From positions 1 to 64,000 of the IMG/VR virus record IMGVR_UViG_3300032307_000731: a stretch of DNA of 64,000 nt; one strand, given 5' to 3'. Both the position numbers and the translations under genes were made by a program. Numbering within the stretch: the first letter of the stretch is position 1; every line of letters starts with the position of its first letter. The DNA is from a virus. This document shows, piece by piece, positions 51,207 to 58,301 of this stretch. Below the pieces are notes generated by a model. That model was not told where the DNA came from. It saw only the letters and a list, made by a program, of their open reading frames with translations, and ran no database searches.

Positions 51207-51541
51207 TAAGATTGTTTTAATCCATCTGAAGATAATATATACCAATTACCTGCGACATATCTAAATTCAATACATGCAAATTTGTCGGCAACTATTTCAT
51301 CATATTCTTCATCTATTTTACCGATATCTGGTTTAATTGTTAGATTTGTCATCGATTTTACTACCACATGGTCAGTTGTTTTTGAATCTAATATAATTAC
51401 TGATTGTGCGACTCCTCGTACGATAACACAACTTTCTCCTGTAGTCCTGTAGTCTAACTCAGAAACTACTGAAATTTCTGAAGTATCTATGGTTAGTCCA
51501 TTTATTATTTTTCTTGATGGTATTGATTTTACTATTGCCAT
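51206..51541 (-). CDS. Small beta-rich hypothetical protein
   Basis: The protein has 111 residues and is mostly beta (SVIILDSKTTDHVVVKSMTN, ACIEFRYVAGNWYILSSDG). The pattern is like small virion decoration proteins in which the last strand carries a WYILSSDG-type turn. It starts one base after the gp13-like gene ends. Probably structural; no homologue named. Confidence 0.5.
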   Translation of the reverse strand: MAIVKSIPSRKIINGLTIDTSEISVVSELDYRTTGESCVIVRGVAQSVIILDSKTTDHVVVKSMTNLTIKPDIGKIDEEYDEIVADKFACIEFRYVAGNWYILSSDGLKQS

Positions 51542-51542
51542 A

Positions 51543-52664
51543 TTATATTACGTAAATTTGTCGAGGCATTGCTCTAAATTTCATTTGTTTGTTTAAGTTT
51601 TCTGCGATTAACGCTTCTCGTTCCATTACTTTTTCAGGTCTTAATCTTGTTAACCATCCTTCGGCACCTGTAAGTTCTTCAAGTAATTTTGTTTTTTCAT
51701 CCTTTGCCTCAGTTGATAAAGATTGGTAATCCATCGTTAATTCACTATCAGGTGTTTTAAGATTTCCACTATATTTTCCTCTAACTCTTGCTAAAGTTTC
51801 TTTACAATATGCCGTAAACCATCTTCTAACCCATTGTTGTCCCGGAACGTTTAGGTCTTCCCAACTTAATTCTTCAAGTGGTACATCTGTTGGTAATTTA
51901 ATTACATCAGGATTATTTTTTAAACAATCCGCTCTATTGTCAGGTGTTACATCATAATACCAATACCAAACTGCTTTACCAACATATTGTCCATAACTTG
52001 ACCAGTTGAATCTTCCTCCCGGTGTATTGTATAAGTGAATGTTTTTCTTACCATCAGGTAAACCTGTTATTCTATATGTTAAAGAGCCACCTAAAATTCT
52101 GTTAAGAATATTTGATTCTTGTGCTCTGATTAAGTAATCGAATCCTGACATCATAAAGTAAGACCCCTGATTACCCATTTGAGCAAAACCTGCTTCACTA
52201 GCACCAAGTCCAACACCACCAAAAGGACCTGCCATACCACCTAATCCAAGATTATATGGACGGTCACTAAACCATAAAAGTTCGTTAACTTCTCTACCTG
52301 CGGGAATTTCATATGTTTGGACATTCTTCTCAAGAATAAAATAATCTTTCTTTAACACCCAAGGACCTTCAGTTTGAAGACCGACGATTTTAGAATACGA
52401 ATAACTAAACTGTTGTTCAAAATCCATGGTTCGAGTAATCAAAGCTTTTGCAACTGATTTCTCATTCATGTTTAGGTTAACTAAATTAACCCATTGACTA
52501 TCTATTAACCATTGAAGAACATATTCTTCATAGTCACCTATAGATAATTCCATTAACGAGTCCATCATTTCATCCTCAAGTTCAACACTTCTAAGTGGTG
52601 CACCTAATTGATGTTTGACTCTAGTATAAATTTTACTTCTTTCTGGTTCCGGTATAACTGCCAT
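51543..52664 (-). CDS. Neck (head completion) protein, gp13-like
   Basis: The protein has 373 residues. IYTRVKHQLGAPLRSVEL at the start, a Gly-rich loop (about 140-170), a FDYLIRAQESNILNRILGGS segment and the end MKFRAMPRQIYVI match my memory of neck proteins in T4-like cyanophages and related phages. In T4, gp13 joins the head to the tail with gp14. Support comes from the gp14-like, gp15-like and gp18-like genes downstream in T4 order, although this gene is on the opposite strand. Confidence 0.5.
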   Translation of the reverse strand: MAVIPEPERSKIYTRVKHQLGAPLRSVELEDEMMDSLMELSIGDYEEYVLQWLIDSQWVNLVNLNMNEKSVAKALITRTMDFEQQFSYSYSKIVGLQTEGPWVLKKDYFILEKNVQTYEIPAGREVNELLWFSDRPYNLGLGGMAGPFGGVGLGASEAGFAQMGNQGSYFMMSGFDYLIRAQESNILNRILGGSLTYRITGLPDGKKNIHLYNTPGGRFNWSSYGQYVGKAVWYWYYDVTPDNRADCLKNNPDVIKLPTDVPLEELSWEDLNVPGQQWVRRWFTAYCKETLARVRGKYSGNLKTPDSELTMDYQSLSTEAKDEKTKLLEELTGAEGWLTRLRPEKVMEREALIAENLNKQMKFRAMPRQIYVI

Positions 52665-52667
52665 AAC

Positions 52668-52675
52668 TATAAATA
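52668..52675 (-). promoter_or_regulatory. Candidate late promoter motif TATTTATA
   Basis: On the minus strand TATTTATA ends 3 bases before the start at 52664. Confidence 0.4.
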
Positions 52676-52687
52676 TATTGTTAAATA

Positions 52688-54220
52688 TTATTGTATATCA
52701 TATAATAAAGAATCTAATGGAAATAAAAAGTTACCATTAACAATTACAGGTTTTTTATCAAAAACTAAAACATTTTTACCTTTTTGAAAAATCATTAAAT
52801 CCGTTTTATACATTTTAACACTTGCGGTTCCCTCAAGTAAAATACCCTCATCTGTTATCTTTTTTTCTCGGAAAGGTTTAACTTGAGCGGTTTTAGTTAC
52901 ACCATCTTTGGTTATCTCTAAATCAATTCCACCAATTCCATCTCTTTTACTTCCAAGTTCACCAACAATTTCAACTTTAACACCTTTACCAAAATATCTT
53001 CTTAATATTGAAGCTGTTATCTCTTCACGTTTTGAACCCGCAGCATCCTTAACAATTAAGACCTTTAACAAGTTTTGAAATGTTGAACTCTCTCGATTAA
53101 ATATTTTAAATTTATAATAGTTAATTGCTGAAACAAATCTTGTAGCTTCTTTTTTTTGTTCTTCAATATTTTTATTTCTAAAATTAATTGGTGGTTCTTT
53201 TGTTAATTTTGTAATAACTTGATTTAAATCATTTAATAAAATACAGAATGTTGTGTAATTCGTATTTAATTTATTAATTATTGACCGACCTGGTCCTTCT
53301 AAGTCATAGACACCTGACATTTGGTTATTACTTGGATTTTGAATATAATTTTCGGAAAAAACTTCTTTCAAAATCCTATCAATACCATGCATATAAATCC
53401 ATTTAACATCTTCGTTAGTGTTAAATAAAGTTCTATAAAATTCGTTTTCAGATGATGAACACATTTCTGATTTACCTTCACTTAATATTAGTCTCATTTT
53501 TGTGGACTCTAAAAGTTTTGTTTCAGTTTTCATTTCATATAATTTGGAAACAAAATTCCAATTCACAACTTTCCAAAAGTTTGAGATATACTCATCTCTC
53601 TTATTCCTATACTTTAGATAGTAAGCGTGTTCCCATAAATCTAATCCTAATAGTGGGAATCCACCACCTTCGATAACATTCATTAGTGGGTTATCTTGGT
53701 TTGGGGTAGACATAATTTTTAAAGTATTTCTTGATGTTAAAACTAACCATACCCAACCCGAACCAAATCGTTCTTTTGCAATTTTTTCAAATTCTTTTTT
53801 AAAGGTAGGAAAACTACCATATTGTTTGGTAATTTTATTTAAAAGTTCCCCTTTAAGTTTTGTGGGTGTTGGTGATAACATATTCCAAAACAATGCGTGG
53901 TTAAATGCACCTCCGGCATTATTTCGAATTGTTTTATCAAATCGACTAATTGTTTTAATTATTTGAATTAGTTCTAAATCCCCGTATTTTTTCTTTGAAA
54001 GAGCGTCATTCAATTTATCCACGTATCCCTTGTAATGTTTGTTGTAGTGAAATTCCATTGTTTCGGGGTCAATGAATTGTTTCAAGGCTGAGTAAGAGTA
54101 AGGTAATTTTTCAATCCCTATTTTCTTCATTTCTGTAATCAACAGATTTTTTTCCTTAAGTACGTGGTTCCCAAGGATTGTTGTTTCTAATTGTTGAATT
54201 TTTTGTTCTATTTTTTTCAT
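52688..54220 (-). CDS. Mn-type superoxide dismutase fused to a nuclease-like domain
   Basis: The protein has 510 residues. After a coiled-coil-like start (1-35), residues 36-225 form a complete Fe/Mn superoxide dismutase. The metal ligands are visible: His58 (MEFHYNKHY), His108 (FNHALFW), Asp194 and His198 (LGLDLWEHAY). NNAGGAFNH and the later NQDNPLM glutamine favour Mn over Fe. SODs convert superoxide to peroxide and oxygen. Residues 226-510 are extra: helices and then a PD-(D/E)xK-like core, SKREEITASILRR, GGIDLEI (Asp433) and AQVK (Gln446, Lys448), similar to the Mrr catalytic pattern. No frameshift separates the parts. Confidence 0.85.
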   Translation of the reverse strand: MKKIEQKIQQLETTILGNHVLKEKNLLITEMKKIGIEKLPYSYSALKQFIDPETMEFHYNKHYKGYVDKLNDALSKKKYGDLELIQIIKTISRFDKTIRNNAGGAFNHALFWNMLSPTPTKLKGELLNKITKQYGSFPTFKKEFEKIAKERFGSGWVWLVLTSRNTLKIMSTPNQDNPLMNVIEGGGFPLLGLDLWEHAYYLKYRNKRDEYISNFWKVVNWNFVSKLYEMKTETKLLESTKMRLILSEGKSEMCSSSENEFYRTLFNTNEDVKWIYMHGIDRILKEVFSENYIQNPSNNQMSGVYDLEGPGRSIINKLNTNYTTFCILLNDLNQVITKLTKEPPINFRNKNIEEQKKEATRFVSAINYYKFKIFNRESSTFQNLLKVLIVKDAAGSKREEITASILRRYFGKGVKVEIVGELGSKRDGIGGIDLEITKDGVTKTAQVKPFREKKITDEGILLEGTASVKMYKTDLMIFQKGKNVLVFDKKPVIVNGNFLFPLDSLLYDIQ

Positions 54221-54242
54221 ATGTTTGGATTAACCATTACAT

Positions 54243-54249
54243 ATAAATA
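54243..54249 (-). promoter_or_regulatory. Candidate late promoter motif TATTTAT
   Basis: On the minus strand TATTTAT ends 22 bases before the SOD fusion start at 54220, in the gap after the helicase gene. Confidence 0.45.
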
Positions 54250-54262
54250 ATCAAAAAATAGT

Positions 54263-56017
54263 TTAACGACGCATTTCATTAATTCTCTTTAATATTTCTT
54301 CCGCGGCATCAGCTGTATTTTGATTATCTCCCATGACGGTGGCTATCACTTGTTTTTTATTATGTAGTATGTCGTAAATAATACCCTCAATAGTATTTTC
54401 AAAAATTGGGTAATAAACTAATACATTATTTTTTTGACCATAACGATATGCTCGGTCTTCCGCTTGTGCGTGGTCAGATGGTAAAAATGATAAATCATTA
54501 AAGATAACAGCTTCGGCGGATGTTAAAGTAATACCAACACCAGCGGCTTTAATATTACCAACAAATACTTTTACTTTTTCGTTTTCTTGAAATTGGTCCA
54601 CACTAAATTGTCTTTCAACCTTTGACATTGACCCATCAAGTTTAACCGCAGCTTTCCCAAAATGTTCTGTTATTTTATTTAATGAATCAGTAAAATTACA
54701 GAATATAATAACTTTTTTATCTTGTTCTATAATGTTCTCAGCTATCTCGATAGTTTGTGCAATTTTTTCATCGGCAATAATTTGACGAACTTTGGTCAGT
54801 TTGGTAAATTGTACCGTTAAAGATTTTGATTCTTCCGGATTTTTTTCATACCAATTATAGTAGTCACCCATTACTTCCTCGTATACTTTTGATTTTAATC
54901 TCAAATATACTGGTGTAATAATTTTGTCGGGTAAATCTAATACATTTTCTTTTAACCTTCTTAAGGTTAGACCTACGGTTCTATCTCTCAATTCTTCAAG
55001 GTTTGATGCTCCTTGAACGTTCCAAATTTTTCTTGGACCAACTTTAAATTGAAAACCGGCACAATAACGAATAACATATGCCATCCAATTCTTGGCAACA
55101 GGTGAATCAATTAAACTAAGTAAATTAAAATAATCGATTGGACGGGATGTCATTGGTGTACCGGTTAACAACCATAATCTATCAACACTCTTGGTGATGT
55201 CGTTAATAAGTTTTGTTCTTTGAGCTTGGGCATTTTTGATATAGTGTGCCTCATCAATAATAATTAAATCGAATTTGGACATTAAAATTAACGACTCATC
55301 TTTTTTCTTAGGGTCGTGAAAATTTTTAATAATATCGTAATTAACAATAACAAAATCATCTTCTGTACTAAATTGTTTTCCTTCAGATATGAATATACTT
55401 CGGTCTGAATAATTTTCTATTTCTCGTTTCCAGTTAATTTTTAAAGTTGCCGGACAAATTATTAAAATTTTCTTTGCTCCGGTTTCTAACGCGGCTATAA
55501 TAGTTGATGTGGTTTTACCAAGACCCATATCATCGGCAAGGATAAACTTTTTATTCTCAACTAATTTTTGGATTGCCTCTTTTTGATGTTCAAGAGGTGG
55601 ACGATTAGAATATTTTGAATAATCTATTACAACATCTTTAACCGAATTATCTTTAATGATTGCGGCTTTTGGTAACCAAAAGTGGTGGAATTCCTCATTC
55701 TCAAATACTTTACCCCAAATATGATACGCCTTTTCTTTATCACATAATAGTTTTTCTACCCAAACTTTTTGTGGTATTTCCGTGTATAGTTTATCGTCGG
55801 CGAGTTTTTGAGCAAAGTAGGCATCAAGTATTACCCATTTTTTTGCAACTTTGGGTTGTTTGTCATGATTATTAACAATATATTCTGATTGACTCCTTGT
55901 TGGATAAAACTTTCTGTTTAATTGAGATTTACGTTTTAATTCAATTAAATAATTATTACCCCCTTCATAAGTTTCCAATAGGGATAACGCCTTTGACTCT
56001 ATACTAGTATTTTCCAT
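54263..56017 (-). CDS. SNF2-family DNA helicase/translocase
   Basis: The protein has 584 residues. Walker A is DDMGLGKTTST (GLGKT at 165-169), Walker B is IIIDEAHYIKN (DEAH at 255-258), motif III is LLTGTPMTSR, and motif VI is QAEDRAYRYGQ, which marks the SNF2 family. The N-terminal 135 residues may bind DNA. It resembles the SMARCAL1-type ATPases and T4 UvsW in role: it moves on DNA to reverse forks or branch-migrate during repair. It overlaps the SET-domain gene by one base. Confidence 0.93.
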   Translation of the reverse strand: MENTSIESKALSLLETYEGGNNYLIELKRKSQLNRKFYPTRSQSEYIVNNHDKQPKVAKKWVILDAYFAQKLADDKLYTEIPQKVWVEKLLCDKEKAYHIWGKVFENEEFHHFWLPKAAIIKDNSVKDVVIDYSKYSNRPPLEHQKEAIQKLVENKKFILADDMGLGKTTSTIIAALETGAKKILIICPATLKINWKREIENYSDRSIFISEGKQFSTEDDFVIVNYDIIKNFHDPKKKDESLILMSKFDLIIIDEAHYIKNAQAQRTKLINDITKSVDRLWLLTGTPMTSRPIDYFNLLSLIDSPVAKNWMAYVIRYCAGFQFKVGPRKIWNVQGASNLEELRDRTVGLTLRRLKENVLDLPDKIITPVYLRLKSKVYEEVMGDYYNWYEKNPEESKSLTVQFTKLTKVRQIIADEKIAQTIEIAENIIEQDKKVIIFCNFTDSLNKITEHFGKAAVKLDGSMSKVERQFSVDQFQENEKVKVFVGNIKAAGVGITLTSAEAVIFNDLSFLPSDHAQAEDRAYRYGQKNNVLVYYPIFENTIEGIIYDILHNKKQVIATVMGDNQNTADAAEEILKRINEMRR

Positions 56018-56385
56018 TATTCAAACACACTACCATTACCATAGTTTATTAACAATTCTTCCTCTTCATTAATATCTCTTAATGCAAAATATACAAATGT
56101 TCGTTCTTCATTATTTGTGTACCAATCAACATTTGGTGTTTCAGAGTGATTGTAATATGAACCATAACCCAACACCAACGCATGTTCATCCCAATTTTCA
56201 GAACGAGGATAGCAAAATGAATAATTTGAAAAAACCGGTATTTTTTCCTTAGAATTTTGAGGAAAAGAAAGAAAAGGGCATACATCTATTACTTCACCTT
56301 TTTTTATGGTTTGTGAAGAAAAAACCCCTAAATTATGTAAGGGACTGTCTTTTAAATATATTTTAGTTGGAGGACTGATTTTCAT
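56017..56385 (-). CDS. SET-domain protein (putative lysine methyltransferase)
   Basis: The protein has 122 residues, just a minimal SET domain. The N-terminal SET motif is LGVFSSQTIKKGEVI (19-33); the SAM-binding and pseudoknot part is YYNHSETPNVDW (Asn79-His80), and the final ELLINYG has the catalytic-region Tyr115. It lacks cysteine-rich pre- and post-SET parts. SET enzymes methylate lysine in proteins such as histones or ribosomal proteins. The target in a bacterial cell is unknown. It is coupled to the SNF2 helicase, whose families occur together in eukaryotic chromatin; here the pairing may be chance. Confidence 0.85.
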   Translation of the reverse strand: MKISPPTKIYLKDSPLHNLGVFSSQTIKKGEVIDVCPFLSFPQNSKEKIPVFSNYSFCYPRSENWDEHALVLGYGSYYNHSETPNVDWYTNNEERTFVYFALRDINEEEELLINYGNGSVFE

Positions 56386-56413
56386 ATTTCTTTAAATATA
56401 GTTAATAACCGAG

Positions 56414-56420
56414 TATTTAT
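56414..56420 (+). promoter_or_regulatory. Candidate late promoter motif TATTTAT
   Basis: TATTTAT ends 37 bases before the ATG at 56458, in the divergent gap with the SET gene. Confidence 0.45.
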
Positions 56421-56457
56421 CAATATATGAAAATAACACAACAAAAACATTATTAAT

Positions 56458-56970
56458 ATGCAAAAATTAGTTCCAATAACAAGACTAGGTAAATTCTTTG
56501 GTGCTGAAGATTATGCTTTGGATATTGGTATGGGTGAAGAATGGTTATTGGGAGATATGAACTTTACCGTAATTCTTTACCGTATTGATAGATATAAAAC
56601 CAAAACGGATGATGTTTATGGTGAGGTAACGGAAGATGGTATTCAATTTATGGCACCTGTTGAATTACAAGGATTAGTTCAAGTTATGGCACCAACCTCT
56701 AAGAATTATGGAAATTCACGAGTTGAATTACAAGAACCTGGTAATATGAAATTTTCATTGTATCAAAAAACTCTTGACGATATGGGTGTTGAGATATTCC
56801 AAGGGGATTATCTTGGGTATTATGAAACTGAAGATAGAGTTAGATATTATGTTGTAAGTGATGATGGATATGTTAGGTCAGATAATAAACATACATATGG
56901 AGGATACAAACCATTCTACAGAAGTGTTGTTGCAACTTATGTAAGTGAAAACGAATTTAGAGGAATATAA
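56458..56970 (+). CDS. Neck protein, gp14-like
   Basis: The protein has 170 residues. DDVYGEVTEDGIQFMAPVEL, then VMAPTSKNYGNSRVELQEPG, MKFSLYQKTLDD, VEIFQGDYLGYYETEDRVRY and the closing Tyr-rich YRSVVATYVSENEFRG match the pattern of head-tail neck proteins in T4-like phages (gp14 type). It would work with the gp13-like protein to close the head and join the tail. The next gene starts on the last base of its stop. Confidence 0.5.
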   Translation: MQKLVPITRLGKFFGAEDYALDIGMGEEWLLGDMNFTVILYRIDRYKTKTDDVYGEVTEDGIQFMAPVELQGLVQVMAPTSKNYGNSRVELQEPGNMKFSLYQKTLDDMGVEIFQGDYLGYYETEDRVRYYVVSDDGYVRSDNKHTYGGYKPFYRSVVATYVSENEFRGI

Positions 56971-57359
56971 TGGAATACGTAATAAAAGAGAGTAAATTAT
57001 TTAATGCCATCTATCAGTATATTAATGGGTCTTATGATTTGACTAAAATTGATTTTTTTAATCCAACCACTTGGAATGATGATGAACATGATGACAAAGA
57101 AAATCCATATATTACGGAGTTTTTCAATACAGAATATGATGGTGATTATGATGAAAATGGGATGTTATTTATTTATATTGTAAAGGAATATTATTCAGAT
57201 GAACCTTCAAGACAATCTTTTATAAATCAAACACCAATTTTAATTGTTAATGATTATGGAAAATTAGAAACAATGTTTGGTGAATATTGGAAAGACCCTT
57301 TTAAAAAATGGTTTGAAAATAAATTTGAATTACCTGTTAAAACAATTGTTGCTGATTAA
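56970..57359 (+). CDS. Acidic tagged protein, tandem copy 1
   Basis: The protein has 129 residues, very acidic. It begins MEYVIKESKLFNAIYQYI, the short tag form seen also on the next two genes, and ends with KKWFENKFELPVKTI. It shares the same start and end pattern with the gene at 57359, so the two are duplicates. TAATG overlaps join this gene to both neighbours. Function unknown. Confidence 0.65.
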   Translation: MEYVIKESKLFNAIYQYINGSYDLTKIDFFNPTTWNDDEHDDKENPYITEFFNTEYDGDYDENGMLFIYIVKEYYSDEPSRQSFINQTPILIVNDYGKLETMFGEYWKDPFKKWFENKFELPVKTIVAD

Positions 57360-57760
57360 TGGAATACGTAATAACAGAGAGTAGATTATTTAATGCTATC
57401 TATCAGTATCTTGATAGTTATCTAAACCCAAACGAAATTGATTGGGTTTATGGAGTTGGTACTGATGAAGATGGTTATGAGGATATAGATAAGGATGATG
57501 AAAACTTTTTAATGTTCTTTAAAGGAGAGTGGAATGGGGAAGATGATACTGACATAGTTTTTTATTATTTTGATGTGGATTATTATGAAAATAGTCCATC
57601 AACTAAATCGTTTAGAAATCAAGCACCTATTTTAGAAGTTATGGGTAAATATGGTGAACATTTAGACACTATGTTTGATGACCATTGGGTCGAACCTATG
57701 AAAAAATGGGTTCAAGATAATTTTAAATTACCGGTTAAATCGGTATCAACACATTATTAA
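57359..57760 (+). CDS. Acidic tagged protein, tandem copy 2
   Basis: The protein has 133 residues and is the paralogue of the gene at 56970: MEYVITESRLFNAIYQYL at the start and KKWVQDNFKLPVKSV near the end, with a diverged acidic middle (DEDGYEDIDKDDENF). No known domain. The coupled arrangement suggests equal amounts of both proteins, perhaps as a complex. Confidence 0.65.
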   Translation: MEYVITESRLFNAIYQYLDSYLNPNEIDWVYGVGTDEDGYEDIDKDDENFLMFFKGEWNGEDDTDIVFYYFDVDYYENSPSTKSFRNQAPILEVMGKYGEHLDTMFDDHWVEPMKKWVQDNFKLPVKSVSTHY

Positions 57761-57762
57761 TA

Positions 57763-58296
57763 ATGAAAGTATTAGTTAAAGAATCTCAATTAAGAAGAAT
57801 ATTTGAAATTGTCACAAAAGATAAAGTAATTTGTGACGAGTGTGGTTGGTCATGGGATTTAGCTGATGGTGGTGACGACCCTTATATTTGTCATAAATGT
57901 GGTCATGATAATGAAGAAAAAAAACATATAGGTGATAGAGTTATGGTGTATTATAATCTACATAAGCATACTTTTTCAGTTACTTATGATGGTAGGGTTA
58001 TAACTCATGCTGACTATGTTAAATTAACAGATGTTGAATTTAGGGTAAGACAAGGTGGTAGAGAAAAAGTTATTAAAGAAAAAAGAAAAAATGTTCATTC
58101 GTTTGTGATTGGTACTTTAGTGGATTATTGTAAATACCCATGTGAAAACCTACCGGATGAACCGAATAATAATATTGTTACATACAACCCTTACAAATAT
58201 AATACTTATGTAATGAAGGGTACTGAAGAGCCAGTATATCGAGCAAATGAGGTCGATATGATTAATTTAAAGAATAAATTATTTATAATAAGTTAA
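57763..58296 (+). CDS. Tagged zinc-ribbon protein
   Basis: The protein has 177 residues. It starts with MKVLVKESQLRRIFEIV (tag form). Residues about 24-48 are a zinc ribbon, CDECGWSWDLADGG and then CHKCGHDN, a type frequent in phages of Bacteroidota. The C-terminal part is beta-rich (VMVYYNLHKHTFSVTYDGRV). It could bind nucleic acid or protein. It starts 2 bases after the previous stop. Confidence 0.65.
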   Translation: MKVLVKESQLRRIFEIVTKDKVICDECGWSWDLADGGDDPYICHKCGHDNEEKKHIGDRVMVYYNLHKHTFSVTYDGRVITHADYVKLTDVEFRVRQGGREKVIKEKRKNVHSFVIGTLVDYCKYPCENLPDEPNNNIVTYNPYKYNTYVMKGTEEPVYRANEVDMINLKNKLFIIS

Positions 58297-58301
58297 AAAA
58301 A

